From contig NZ_JACXLC010000001.1 in assembly GCF_014705715.1 (NCBI RefSeq), positions 1,222,457 to 1,286,456 on the forward strand: a DNA stretch of 64,000 bases, read 5' to 3'. The translations under genes and the position numbers were made by a program. Below the pieces are notes generated by a model that was not told the origin of the DNA, did not search any database, and saw only the letters and a program-made list of their open reading frames with translations. This DNA is from Erythrobacter rubeus (lineage in GTDB: Bacteria > Pseudomonadota > Alphaproteobacteria > Sphingomonadales > Sphingomonadaceae). Below, one piece after another: positions 36,212-46,804 of the stretch (position 1 is its first letter; each line of letters begins with the position of its first letter).

Positions 36212-38053
36212 TCAATGCCGCCCGAACAGCTTCTCTACATCTTCCATGTCGAGCTTGACCCAGGTCGGCCTACCATGATTGCACTGGCCCGAGCGCGGCG
36301 TGGCCTCCATTTCGCGTAGCAGCGCATTCATCTCCGCCAGGCTCAAGACCCGCCCTGCCCGCACCGATCCGTGGCACGCCATGGTCGCGAGCACATATTC
36401 GAGCCGCTCGGCCAGCAGCAGCGAACCGCTATCCTCATTCTTCCCATGCTTGGCGATGTCATCGGCCAGATCGCGCAGCAATTTCGCGCTGTCCGCTTTT
36501 GCAATGGCGGAAGGCACCGCGCGAACCAGCATGGCGCTGGGCCCGAACCGCTCGATCATCAGGCCGTAACGCCCCAGCCCCTCGGCTGCGTCTTCAAGCC
36601 GGTCGCAGTCCGCTTCATCCATTTCGACGACGTCGGGCACGAGCAGCGCCTGCGACCGCGTAACGCCCTCCGCTGCGCCCGCCGCCCGCAGACGTTCAAG
36701 CACAAGCCTCTCATGCGCCGCGTGTTGATCGACGAGCACCAATCCATCTGCGCTTTCTGCGACGATATAGGTTTTCGCGACCTGCCCTCTCGCAATGCCA
36801 AGCGGGAATTGCTGGGCATCCTCGGAAATGGGAGCCGCCTCTTCCGCCCTTCCCGAGGGAAGCGCCTCTGCAGATTGCGGCGTCCATTCGGGGCGCTGCT
36901 CGCCGACACGGGATCGTTGATCCGCGGGAGACCAATCGCGACCATCGAATATCGAGCGGAGCGCGGGCGCCTGTTCGGGCTGCGCAGGCTCCTGCTGCCA
37001 GCGCTCCATCACCGCCCGGTCCGGTCCCTGCGCGCTGCGGCGGTCACCGGTCGCGAGCGCTTGGCGAAGGCCCGAGACGATGAAGCCGCGTACTCCCGTG
37101 GCATCGCGAAACCGCACCTCGGTCTTCGCTGGATGGACGTTCACATCGACATCCTGCGGTGGCAGATCGAGAAACAGGGCGAGCACTGCATGCCTGTCGC
37201 GTGCGAGCATGTCCGAATAGGCTCCGCGCACCGCACCCGTCAGCAAACGGTCCTTTACCGGGCGCCCGTTCACGAACAGATATTGGTGATCCGCAACCCC
37301 GCGATTGTAGGTTGGCAGCCCCGCAATCCCGGTCAGCCGCATCGTCCCGTGCTCTGTCTCACGGCCCAGATCGATCGCGACCGAATTGTCTTTGAGCTCG
37401 CGTGCAATGATCTGAGCGACGCGCGTTGGAAGCGGCTCATCGGCCTGCGTCGTCAGCGCCTTTCTAGTCTTACCGTCTGTCCCGTTTTCGAGGGTGAAGG
37501 CAATCTCCGGGCGGGCCATTGCGAGGCGGCGCACGATATCGAGACATGCGATATATTCGCTTCTCGGCGTGCGCAGGAACTTTCGCCTCGCGGGCACCTT
37601 GCCGAAGAGGTTTTCCACGCGAATGCGCGTGCCCGGTGGGAGCGCTGCCGGACCTTCCTCGATCAGATGGCCATGGTCGAGCACCATGCGCCACCCATCC
37701 TCGGCTCCGCGAACTCGGCTTTCGATGGTTATGCGCGCAACGCTGGCGATCGACGGCAGCGCCTCTCCGCGAAAGCCCAGCGTCTCGACCATCTCGATCT
37801 GTCCATCGGGCAGCTTCGAGGTCGCATGGCGTTCGAGCGCGAGCGCCATGTCCTCCCGGCTCATCCCGCAGCCATCGTCGGTCACCTCGAACCGGGTGAG
37901 ACCGCCGTCGGTAAGCGCAATCGCGATTCGCGCCGCGCCCGCATCGATCGCATTCTCAACAAGCTCCTTGAGCGCGGAAGCCGGGCGCTCCACGACCTCG
38001 CCCGCGGCGATGCGGTTGACCAGATCATCGGGAAGACGGCGAATTTGCGGCAT
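36212..38053 (-). CDS. mutL: DNA mismatch repair protein MutL, endonuclease type
   Basis: This 613-residue protein couples mismatch recognition by MutS to strand incision and excision. The GHKL ATPase domain shows EVVERPASALKELVENAIDAG (Glu33, Asn34), DDGCGM and TLGFRGEALPSIA. The C-terminal domain has the endonuclease motif DQHAAHERLVLE (442-453), ACH-type CHGSVRAG and CNHGRP. MutL therefore nicks DNA itself, as in bacteria without MutH. The start at 38053 matches the family opening (MPQIRRLPDDL). It diverges from mreB. Confidence 0.95.
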   Translation of the reverse strand: MPQIRRLPDDLVNRIAAGEVVERPASALKELVENAIDAGAARIAIALTDGGLTRFEVTDDGCGMSREDMALALERHATSKLPDGQIEMVETLGFRGEALPSIASVARITIESRVRGAEDGWRMVLDHGHLIEEGPAALPPGTRIRVENLFGKVPARRKFLRTPRSEYIACLDIVRRLAMARPEIAFTLENGTDGKTRKALTTQADEPLPTRVAQIIARELKDNSVAIDLGRETEHGTMRLTGIAGLPTYNRGVADHQYLFVNGRPVKDRLLTGAVRGAYSDMLARDRHAVLALFLDLPPQDVDVNVHPAKTEVRFRDATGVRGFIVSGLRQALATGDRRSAQGPDRAVMERWQQEPAQPEQAPALRSIFDGRDWSPADQRSRVGEQRPEWTPQSAEALPSGRAEEAAPISEDAQQFPLGIARGQVAKTYIVAESADGLVLVDQHAAHERLVLERLRAAGAAEGVTRSQALLVPDVVEMDEADCDRLEDAAEGLGRYGLMIERFGPSAMLVRAVPSAIAKADSAKLLRDLADDIAKHGKNEDSGSLLLAERLEYVLATMACHGSVRAGRVLSLAEMNALLREMEATPRSGQCNHGRPTWVKLDMEDVEKLFGRH

Positions 38054-38211
38054 TTGTCGCAGGCTAGCGTTCATGCACCGCAAATTCGAGGGTATCCGGG
38101 CATATTTCGGGCGTCCGTCAACAATTATTTTGGCGTTTTATGAACGTATTCGCTAGGCGGAACTGGTCATGCCTTGTGGGGTTTGGTTTATTGCAGGGGG
38201 ATCGCGATTAA

Positions 38212-39285
<1,074 letters not shown>

Positions 39286-39335
39286 TCGCTGCCGACCGGC
39301 CCTGCCCGGTGAGCTAGAAGAAGGGAAATGCGGGT

Positions 39336-40244
39336 ATGGCGCCGCCGTCATCGCGCCGATCATCGGGATTTTCGAAAAGGGCCCAGTATTCGGTTTTTAC
39401 AGGTTACGTGCTCGCCGCTCTCGGTGCGGTGCTTGGCCTCGCCCTTCTCGCATTGTCGCTTTGGCAGCCCCCCGCCCTCGCCCCGCTGAGAGGCGGCGCC
39501 AACGATGTTGTCTCGCCGGTGGGTGAAGGCACTGCGGCTGTTCGCAGCACCTCGAATGATGTGTGGGACACAATCTCGGCCTTCTGGAATGCCGGGCGTC
39601 AGAACGCAGCCCTGCGCGAGGAAGTGGAGATCGCGCGCATCAGGCTTGAGGAAGCAAAAGCGGTCGAACAGGAAAACGAGCGGTTGAAATCGCTCGTCGC
39701 CCTTTCCGAAAGTCAGATCGAACCGGTCGCAGTCGCGCGGCTGGTCGGATCGACCGCGACCAGCAGTCGGCGGTTCGCCTATATCGGTAAGGGTCGGAGC
39801 GAAGGCATCGAAGTGGGCATGCCCGTGCGGTCGGCGCGCGGTGTGGTCGGGCGCGTGCTCGAGGTCGCAAGGCGCTCGTCGCGTATCCTGCTGCTGACCG
39901 ACACGGAAAGCGTGCTGCCGGTCCGGCGATCCACCGATGAAACGGTAGCGTTTGCGGAGGGGCGCGGAGACGGTCTGCTTCGCATCCGGCTGATTAATCT
40001 TGGGCTCAACCCGCTGGAAGTTGGCGATGTGTTCGTGACGAGCGGAACGGGCGGATATTATCGCCCCGGCGTTGCTGTCGGGGTCCTGAGCGAGCTGACA
40101 CCTGATGGCGGCATCGCTCGGCTTATCGCAGATCCTTCGGCCACCGACTTTGTGTCGATCGAGCCGATCTATGAAGAAGCCGCCACAGATTCGGCGCTGG
40201 TACCGACCGAAACCACGCTTGAAGAGGCCGAAAGCGATCGATGA
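39336..40244 (+). CDS. mreC: Rod-shape protein MreC
   Basis: This 302-residue bitopic protein has one N-terminal membrane helix (VFTGYVLAALGAVLGLALLA), a periplasmic coiled coil (about 85-125) and the MreC beta domain. That domain includes IGKGRSEGIEVGMPVRS, GVVGRV and LLLTDTESVLPV. It links MreB to PBP2 and regulates its activity. A GAAGAAGGG sequence precedes the ATG. It overlaps mreD by four bases. Confidence 0.94.
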   Translation: MAPPSSRRSSGFSKRAQYSVFTGYVLAALGAVLGLALLALSLWQPPALAPLRGGANDVVSPVGEGTAAVRSTSNDVWDTISAFWNAGRQNAALREEVEIARIRLEEAKAVEQENERLKSLVALSESQIEPVAVARLVGSTATSSRRFAYIGKGRSEGIEVGMPVRSARGVVGRVLEVARRSSRILLLTDTESVLPVRRSTDETVAFAEGRGDGLLRIRLINLGLNPLEVGDVFVTSGTGGYYRPGVAVGVLSELTPDGGIARLIADPSATDFVSIEPIYEEAATDSALVPTETTLEEAESDR

Positions 40245-40804
40245 GAGATACGCTTGGCCCTCCTCCCCAGCGGAGCGCGAGCCGCTTTAGCGGCGGAATC
40301 AATCGCACAGTCGCCCCGTGGCGCGCGAACACGGTGCCCTATGTCAGCATCCTGATCGGTTCGCTGATCCCTGCGCTGTTTCTTGCGCCGACGATGCCGC
40401 TCCTGCCGCCGCTTGGTTTCATGATGCTGGTGGGTTGGCGGATCATGCGTCCCGGTTTCCTGCCGCTCTGGATCGGCGTGCCCCTTGGTGCATTCGATGA
40501 TCTGTTCAGCGGTCAACCGTTCGGCAGTGCGATCCTGCTATGGTCGGTGACCATGATTGCACTTGAGATCATCGAAACACGCTTCCCATGGCGCGGGTTT
40601 TGGCAGGATTGGTTCACCGCAGGTCTAGCGCTGGTTGGCTATATTCTGTTGGCTATGGTGGTTTCCGGCGCGACCCTCACATCCTATCTGTTTCTTGCCG
40701 CGATCCCGCAGATCGTTCTGGCAATCCTGCTATATCCGGTAGCCGCGCGCGTGATCGCGTGGCTTGACCGTTTCCGGCTCGCTCGTTCCAGAAGGGTCGA
40801 TTAA
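40241..40804 (+). CDS. mreD: Rod-shape protein MreD
   Basis: This 187-residue inner-membrane protein has about five hydrophobic helices and a polar N-terminus rich in serine and arginine. It contains the MreD-like GVPLGAFDDLFSGQPFGSA segment. It belongs to the elongasome with MreC, PBP2 and RodA. The start overlaps mreC by four bases and the stop overlaps mrdA by one, so translation is probably coupled throughout. Confidence 0.92.
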   Translation: MRDTLGPPPQRSASRFSGGINRTVAPWRANTVPYVSILIGSLIPALFLAPTMPLLPPLGFMMLVGWRIMRPGFLPLWIGVPLGAFDDLFSGQPFGSAILLWSVTMIALEIIETRFPWRGFWQDWFTAGLALVGYILLAMVVSGATLTSYLFLAAIPQIVLAILLYPVAARVIAWLDRFRLARSRRVD

Positions 40805-42885
40805 TGGCTGGATTGTTCAAAAAGAAGAAAGGCGGCGTCAGAAGCCGCGGGCCGCTCGTCAACGCCGCCACTCTGAAGAACCGGTTCGACCGGCGCAGCA
40901 TGGTGATCGGCACAATCCAGGGCGGTATCGGTGTGTTGCTGGCTGTGCGCATGGGCTATCTCGCGATTGCCGAAAACGAGAAGTACCGGCTTGAATCGGA
41001 GAGCAACCGCGTAAACCTCACGCTCATTCCTCCCCGCCGGGGTTGGATACTCGACCGCAATGGCGCGCCTTTGGCTTCGAACCGGGCCGATTTTCGCGTT
41101 GATGTCATCCCTGAAAGACTGGCGGATCCCGACGAGACCATCGATCGGCTTGGCGAGCTGCTCGAACTGAACGAAGCGCGCATTGCCGATATCAAGCAGG
41201 AGCTCTCGGTCGCACGCGGCTTCGCCCCTGTGGAGGTCGCCAGCGGTCTCGACTACAAGCAATTTGCAGCGCTCAGCGTCCGCTTGCCCGACATGCAGGG
41301 CGTGGTTCCCCAGCGCGGCTTTTCCCGCTTCTATCCGACCGGCGCCACCGTGGGCCATTTGATCGGATATGTCGGCCCGGCATCGGAGGAGGAATACGAA
41401 CAGGACCGCAATCCGCTGCTCATCACCCCCGGTTACAAGATCGGCAAGGACGGCCTGGAAAAGCAGTTCGAACAGGAATTGCGCGGAACTCCCGGCGCGC
41501 GCCGGGTTGAGGTTACGGCTTCCGGGCGGATCATTCGCGATCTCGAAACGCGCGAAGATATTCAGGGCGATCCGGTCAAACTGACCATCGATGGCCCGCT
41601 TCAAGACTACGCCGCCCGCCGCATCGGCCTCGAAAGCGGATCGGTGGTGGTCATGGACTGCCAAACCGGCGACCTGCTGTGCATGGCATCGATGCCAAGC
41701 TTCGATCCGAACAGTTTTTCAGACGGTATCGGCAGCGTTGAGTACGCCATGCTGCGCGAAGACCAGCGCGTGCCGCTCCGCAACAAGGTTTTGAAGGGAC
41801 TGTATCCGCCGGGCTCCACTGTAAAGCCAATGCATTGCATGGCGTTCTTGCAGGAAGGGATCGATCCCGAAGAGACGATCGTGTGCGGCGGCGGACGCCG
41901 GATCGGGAACCGTTTTTTCAATTGCTGGAGCAATCACGGCGTCGTCAACATGGGCAAGGCGATTTACCAGTCTTGCGACAGCTATTTCTACCACTTCGCG
42001 CAGCGTGTCGGCTTCGATAAAGTCGCGGCGATGGCGAAGTATCTTGGGCTAGGCCAAGAGTTTCCGCTCCCGGTCACCAGCCAGTTTTACGGGACTGTCC
42101 CCACCCCTGATTGGAAGCTCAACAAGTTCGGCAGCGAATGGCAGCCCTACGACACCGTGAACGCTTCGATCGGGCAGGGATATTATCTCACCAGTCCGCT
42201 TCAGCTCGCGGTGATGAGCACACGTCTCGCGACCGGGCGTCATGTCGAGCCGCGGTTGACGATGAATGCAGAGCCGCGCGGGTTCAACCAGGTCGATTTT
42301 CCCGACGATCAGGTTTCCTACATCCGTCAGGCGATGAGCGATGTCGTCAACGGTCCGGGCACAGCCGGACGCGGGCGTTTGCCATTCGACGATATCAAGA
42401 TGGCTGGCAAGACCGGCACGGCGCAGGTCGTTTCGCTTTCCGTTTCGGACGGACGAAGCGGTCCGTGGAAGTACCGGGACCACGGCCTGTTCACCTTCTT
42501 CGCCCCACTCGAAAGCCCGCGCTATGCGGGGGCCGTGGTGATCGAGCATGGCGGCGGCTCGGGTGCAGCCTATCCGATCGCCCGCGACGTGATGACCTTC
42601 ATGTTCGATCCTCAAAAGGGAATCGAGGCGCTGAAAGCGCTCGAAGAACAATGGGGCGGCACCGCGCAGCAACGTCTCGATCAACGCTACGCCGCCTATG
42701 CTTCCGAACGCGGCGCCACCGTAAAGCCGCCACCGCGGCGCGATGAGGACATTTTCGACCAGGTAGAGGCCGAGGCTCGGCTCGCTGCCGCGCAGTCCGA
42801 GGCGATTGCCGGTGACGCGATTGCGCCCCGCCCCGACCCGGCTGCTTCGGGTTCTCCGCCGCCAGTTTCGGTGCCGGGCGAATGA
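40804..42885 (+). CDS. mrdA: Penicillin-binding protein 2, elongasome transpeptidase
   Basis: This 693-residue class B PBP cross-links side-wall peptidoglycan. A single N-terminal membrane helix is followed by the dimerisation (pedestal) domain. The transpeptidase motifs are S338-TVK (active serine), SCD at 390-392, which corresponds to the SAD of E. coli PBP2, and KTG at 536-538. The proline-rich C-terminal tail is non-conserved. Its stop overlaps rodA by four bases. Confidence 0.95.
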   Translation: MAGLFKKKKGGVRSRGPLVNAATLKNRFDRRSMVIGTIQGGIGVLLAVRMGYLAIAENEKYRLESESNRVNLTLIPPRRGWILDRNGAPLASNRADFRVDVIPERLADPDETIDRLGELLELNEARIADIKQELSVARGFAPVEVASGLDYKQFAALSVRLPDMQGVVPQRGFSRFYPTGATVGHLIGYVGPASEEEYEQDRNPLLITPGYKIGKDGLEKQFEQELRGTPGARRVEVTASGRIIRDLETREDIQGDPVKLTIDGPLQDYAARRIGLESGSVVVMDCQTGDLLCMASMPSFDPNSFSDGIGSVEYAMLREDQRVPLRNKVLKGLYPPGSTVKPMHCMAFLQEGIDPEETIVCGGGRRIGNRFFNCWSNHGVVNMGKAIYQSCDSYFYHFAQRVGFDKVAAMAKYLGLGQEFPLPVTSQFYGTVPTPDWKLNKFGSEWQPYDTVNASIGQGYYLTSPLQLAVMSTRLATGRHVEPRLTMNAEPRGFNQVDFPDDQVSYIRQAMSDVVNGPGTAGRGRLPFDDIKMAGKTGTAQVVSLSVSDGRSGPWKYRDHGLFTFFAPLESPRYAGAVVIEHGGGSGAAYPIARDVMTFMFDPQKGIEALKALEEQWGGTAQQRLDQRYAAYASERGATVKPPPRRDEDIFDQVEAEARLAAAQSEAIAGDAIAPRPDPAASGSPPPVSVPGE

Positions 42886-44000
42886 ACCGGATTATCCCCG
42901 ATCCGATATCGCGCCAGCCATGGGGCATGCTCATCCCGCTGTTCCTGCTCGTCGCCTTCGGTGCTGCCGTCCTGTATTCGGCGGCGGGCGGATCGATGGA
43001 TCCCTATGCCTCGTCGCATCTCGTAAGGTTCGGAGTGTTTCTGGTGATGGCCGCCATCATCGCTTCGCTTCCCCGCGAGCTGGTACGGTTCCTTACCTAC
43101 CCTGCCTACATCGTAGTGCTGATGCTGCTGATCGCGGTGGAAATCATCGGGCAGGTCGGCGGCGGAAGCCAGCGCTGGCTCGACCTGGGCTTCATGGTGC
43201 TTCAGCCATCGGAGCTTATGAAGCCGGTCATCGTCGTCGCGCTGGCGCTGTACTTCTCCTCGCTACCTGTCGGACTGATAGCCAGCTGGCGCTCGCTGCT
43301 GGTTCCCGGCGCCATGATCGCGGTACCCGTGGGCCTCGTCTTGCTTCAACCCGACCTTGGGACCTCACTCGCGATCGCGTTCGGAGGAGGCGTGGTCATG
43401 CTTCTCGCCGGTTTGCCCCTGCGCTGGTTCATAGGAGCCGGGGTCGCGGCGGCCGCGGCCGCCCCGCTCGTTTTCTATTTCGGGCTGCAGGAGTATCAGC
43501 AGCGGCGCGTGCTGACGATGTTCGATCCTGAGGCAGATCCGCTGGGCGCTGGCTATCACATTACCCAGTCAAAGATCGCGATCGGTTCCGGCGGCATCTT
43601 CGGCAAGGGCTTCAACAACGGCTCGCAAAGCCACCTGCAATACCTTCCCGAACCGCATACCGATTTCGTGTTTGCGACCATGGCCGAGGAATGGGGGCTG
43701 ATAGGCGGGCTCTTCGTCATCGCCATCTTCGCCATCATCATGCGTTGGGGCTGGAAGGTCGCGCTGCAATCGCGCGACCGGTTCTCCAGCCTTCTCGCCT
43801 CCGGTATGGTTGCGACGATATTTTTCTACATCGCGGTCAATCTGCTGATGGTGATGGGTTTCGCGCCCGTGGTCGGCATCCCCCTCCCCTTCATGAGCCA
43901 CGGGGGATCATCGATGCTCACCAACATGATCTGCATCGGTGCACTGATGATGGTGAACCGCTGGAACCGCAACGCACCGCGCGGCGGACTTGAGAGCTAA
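42882..44000 (+). CDS. rodA: RodA, SEDS-family glycosyltransferase
   Basis: This 372-residue polytopic protein polymerises lipid II with PBP2. SEDS signatures are QRWLDLGFMVLQPSELMKP, LLQPDLGTSL (with the conserved Asp), LPEPHTDFVFATMAEEWG and MSHGGSSMLTNM. It is the last gene of the mre-mrd operon and ends ten bases before the stop of the convergent LuxR-type gene. Confidence 0.95.
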   Translation: MNRIIPDPISRQPWGMLIPLFLLVAFGAAVLYSAAGGSMDPYASSHLVRFGVFLVMAAIIASLPRELVRFLTYPAYIVVLMLLIAVEIIGQVGGGSQRWLDLGFMVLQPSELMKPVIVVALALYFSSLPVGLIASWRSLLVPGAMIAVPVGLVLLQPDLGTSLAIAFGGGVVMLLAGLPLRWFIGAGVAAAAAAPLVFYFGLQEYQQRRVLTMFDPEADPLGAGYHITQSKIAIGSGGIFGKGFNNGSQSHLQYLPEPHTDFVFATMAEEWGLIGGLFVIAIFAIIMRWGWKVALQSRDRFSSLLASGMVATIFFYIAVNLLMVMGFAPVVGIPLPFMSHGGSSMLTNMICIGALMMVNRWNRNAPRGGLES

Positions 44001-44009
44001 CCCCGCAGT

Positions 44010-44720
44010 TTAAACGTTCACCAGCCCTAGCTTCAGGGCTCTGACAACCGCGCCTACCCGGTCTGTCGTGTCCAGCTTTGCATAGATCCGCTTGGCATAG
44101 GTTTTGACGGTATCAGGAGACAGCTCCAGAATACCCGCAATAGCGGATACGGACTTACCCTTCACGATCCATTCCAGCACCTCCTGCTCGCGCTGCGAGA
44201 GGTCGACAGTGCCCTCATGCTCATCGAGCAAAACACAAACGCGCTGATGCGCTGCCTGTGATACGCTGCGTATAGTCCCGAGTGTGGCCTCACTCTCTTC
44301 GGAGATCGGATGCCCGAAGTCGAACGACGCGTATGCACTGCGCCCGCGCGGGCCAAAAAGCGGAACACCGAAGCCATGGACTAGACCGAACCGTTTCATC
44401 GCTACGAAGTATTCTTCGTTTTCCGCCGTATTGGGACCGAGCTTCATGGCCTCCTGCCAGGTCATCATGCTGCCATGGCCCATAATGCGGGCCGGAATCG
44501 GGTCCTTCCGGCGAAAGTCCGATTCGTCGTAGCATTTGAGCCATTCGCGGTCGAAGCCAACGGCATGGACAACCGTGCGCGCCGACGTCGGATCTTCAAA
44601 AAGCGGAGTGAAATGATAGCTTTGGCGGATGACCCCCAAATCCTCGCACACGCCGACCGCATACCAGAGCACGTCTCCGATATCCTGAAGCCCTTCGATC
44701 TTGCCAAAATAACGCTGCAT
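44010..44720 (-). CDS. LuxR-type regulator with autoinducer-binding domain
   Basis: This 236-residue regulator has an N-terminal autoinducer-binding domain (about 10-165) and a C-terminal LuxR helix-turn-helix (LSQREQEVLEWIVKGKSVSA, then LSPDTVKTYAKRIYAKL). The residues that line the acyl-homoserine-lactone pocket in LuxR proteins are present: W60, Y64, D73, P74 and W88. There is no LuxI-type synthase in the window, so it is a solo receptor here. It may respond to its own or to foreign signals. Confidence 0.9.
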   Translation of the reverse strand: MQRYFGKIEGLQDIGDVLWYAVGVCEDLGVIRQSYHFTPLFEDPTSARTVVHAVGFDREWLKCYDESDFRRKDPIPARIMGHGSMMTWQEAMKLGPNTAENEEYFVAMKRFGLVHGFGVPLFGPRGRSAYASFDFGHPISEESEATLGTIRSVSQAAHQRVCVLLDEHEGTVDLSQREQEVLEWIVKGKSVSAIAGILELSPDTVKTYAKRIYAKLDTTDRVGAVVRALKLGLVNV

Positions 44721-44872
44721 GACGATGGCACAGGATACACCACGTCACCTAACTGGGCGACTTTCCGCTAACGTAAACTAGCGCCATATGGAGTTACGGT
44801 TGCTCCACGGAGCGCCCGCGTTCGGGTCGCACGCCGACGGTCCTCCCAGTCGGCAACGTTGGACGTGAAAGC

Positions 44873-44913
44873 CCTGGCGGCCGGGTTCACCCCCAAGGGC
44901 CCCTGTCGCCAGG
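44873..44913. other. Inverted repeat upstream of a winged-helix gene
   Basis: CCTGGCG (44873-44879) pairs with CGCCAGG (44907-44913), with smaller GGGT/ACCC pairing inside. It lies in the 219-base gap between the divergent LuxR-type and winged-helix genes. It may be leader RNA structure; I cannot match it to a known riboswitch. Confidence 0.4.
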
Positions 44914-44939
44914 CACTCTTTAGCCACGCCGTCAATTGA

Positions 44940-45290
44940 ATGGAGACAGCCGTGTTTCGCTTCCGCGAGATTACCGTTCGCTTGTGCGGGAAAGTGTTCC
45001 GCACCGGGCGTGTCCCAGAACCTCAAGGTAACGCTGGGGCGGCTCACGCTGCGGCGATTGCCAAGGCCATTCGCGTGCGAGAAAGCCAAGGTTATGAGAC
45101 CACCTTGCGGCATTTGCACAATATTACGCAGCTGTCCCAGCCCGAAGCTTTGAGGGCGGCCGCGGAACTTGAGCGTTCCAAGATGATCATCATCGAACGC
45201 GATCTTCACGATGTGCTTCAATCTCGATTGGAGCTGACCGCTGAAATGCGGCAGAACCTCGATGAGATCGCGCACAGCGATGCAGCATGA
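44940..45290 (+). CDS. Small winged-helix protein, likely DNA-binding
   Basis: This protein of about 116 residues has a C-terminal half that reads like a MarR-type winged helix: TTLRHLHNITQLSQPEALRA, then ERSKMIIIERD as the wing, then ELTAEMRQNLDEI. The N-terminal third is basic. The ATG at 44940 has no Shine-Dalgarno; a GTG at 44952 has GGAG six bases upstream and may be the true start. No target is known. It diverges from the LuxR-type gene and could cooperate with it or be controlled by it. Confidence 0.68.
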   Translation: METAVFRFREITVRLCGKVFRTGRVPEPQGNAGAAHAAAIAKAIRVRESQGYETTLRHLHNITQLSQPEALRAAAELERSKMIIIERDLHDVLQSRLELTAEMRQNLDEIAHSDAA

Positions 45291-45391
45291 CCCCTTTTCA
45301 TCTGGGAAAGTGTAGCTATATGCAGCGCCTCAGTTGATTCGACGCGTAGCCAGGCTCGCTCGAATGTAAAGCAATCGATGTTGATCGATAA

Positions 45392-45467
<76 letters not shown>

Positions 45468-45865
45468 ATCTTCTCAAAGACTTACCGTCGATAGTACACC
45501 CCTTCCAAAGGGGTGTCGAGGCCCGTTTAATCACCACGTAATCAATTGCCCCCGCGCTGTGGCGGGAAGCCTTTGGAAATGCTGGCGTAGAGGCGCGCGG
45601 CCTAGCGCTGATTCGTCAGGATTTCGGGAGTGCCCGCGCCGCGCGGCACATTGCGATGTACTCTCCAAATCCTTCTCGGCACCGATCCAAGACCGTCCCA
45701 GATCATCCATTTTTCGACTAGCACGGGTCCGTTTCGCACCCCTCCCCATTTCTTGGTATTGACGGCGTCCGGACGAGCCAAGTCGATTTTTCAAATCACT
45801 TAGTGTTGCGGATGAAGTGTGCTCGGCAGGTGCAAGTATGCCAGCAACTTGCTAGAAACTGAGTG
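45468..45865. other. Gene-free stretch after tRNA-Lys with a hairpin
   Basis: No convincing gene occurs in these 398 bases. A perfect 9-bp hairpin ACACCCCTT-CCA-AAGGGGTGT lies at 45496-45516, 29 bases after the tRNA; it lacks a T-run but may terminate or protect the tRNA transcript. The rest shows stops in all frames and no family resemblance. Confidence 0.6.
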
Positions 45866-46804
45866 ATGAAGACCGACCTCGATCATCTGCCTCCGCAAAA
45901 GCAGCGCGAGCTGGAACGCGTGGTGCAGCTGATCTTCGAAGAATTCGACGATGCCTTTGCGCTGGCCCGGCACGAATGGAAGAAGGCCGGGCGCATCCTC
46001 AAAGTGATACTCTACGGCAGTTACGCGCGCGGCACCTGGGTCGACGAGCCGCATACGGCCAAAGGCTACCAGTCAGACTACGACCTGCTTATCATTGTCA
46101 ATGACAAGCGGCTGACCGACCGCGTGAAGTATTGGGCGAAGCTCGATGACCGCTTGATGCGCGAATATGGTGTCACCAAAACGCTGAAGACACCGGTCAA
46201 CTTCATCGTTCACACCCTGCAGGAAGTGAACGATGGGCTCGCACATGGGCGCTACTTCTTCATGGACGTAAAGGATGACGGAGTCGCGCTCTACCAGTCA
46301 GACGACGCAGAGCTGCACACGCCGAAGCCCAAGACGCCCACGCAGGCGCTGGCCATGGCGCAGGAATATTTCGACGAGTGGATGCCGAGCGCTAACCGCT
46401 TCAAGAAGGCAGCAGGGTTTCTAGCGGACGACGGTGGCTTACGCGAAGCTGCGTTCAACATGCACCAAGCGTGCGAGCGCCTGTACCATTGTGTGCTTCT
46501 GGTCTGCACCTTTTACACACCGCATGTGCACAATCTTGGCTTCCTGCGCACCCAGGCCGAACGCATCGATGCGCGTCTGACCCATGTCTGGCCGCGCGAG
46601 ACAAAGCGCGACCGCGCCCGCTTCGAAAAGCTCAAGGAAGCCTACGTCAAGGCGCGCTACTCGAAGCACTATCGCATCACCAAAGAAGAACTCGAATGGC
46701 TCGGTGAGCAGGTCGAGGACCTGGGCTGCGTTGTCCACGAGGTGTGCACCGAGCGCCTCGAAAAGCTCAAGGCTGACGCAAGGGCGCGACCAGACAAGGC
46801 TTAA
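45866..46804 (+). CDS. Fused nucleotidyltransferase-HEPN protein
   Basis: This 312-residue protein has an N-terminal minimal nucleotidyltransferase domain. The signature is ILYGSYARGTW (about 47-57) followed by SDYDLLIIV, which gives the GSxxRG...DxD catalytic set. A C-terminal HEPN domain of four helices follows (FNMHQACERLYHCVLLVCTF, then KARYSKHYRITKEEL). Separate MNT and HEPN proteins form toxin-antitoxin pairs in which MNT modifies and silences the HEPN RNase. In the fused form both activities sit in one chain. An Rx4-6H RNase motif is not clear. ATG 45866 is chosen; GTG 45863 is possible. Confidence 0.88.
   Translation: MKTDLDHLPPQKQRELERVVQLIFEEFDDAFALARHEWKKAGRILKVILYGSYARGTWVDEPHTAKGYQSDYDLLIIVNDKRLTDRVKYWAKLDDRLMREYGVTKTLKTPVNFIVHTLQEVNDGLAHGRYFFMDVKDDGVALYQSDDAELHTPKPKTPTQALAMAQEYFDEWMPSANRFKKAAGFLADDGGLREAAFNMHQACERLYHCVLLVCTFYTPHVHNLGFLRTQAERIDARLTHVWPRETKRDRARFEKLKEAYVKARYSKHYRITKEELEWLGEQVEDLGCVVHEVCTERLEKLKADARARPDKA

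Noticed and set aside
36371-38143. 590-residue open frame on the plus strand
   Set aside because: It is antisense to mutL, whose motifs are complete; long antisense frames are expected in GC-rich DNA.
44778-45275. 165-residue minus-strand frame opposite the winged-helix gene
   Set aside because: The plus strand shows a plausible winged helix, whereas this frame shows no domain.
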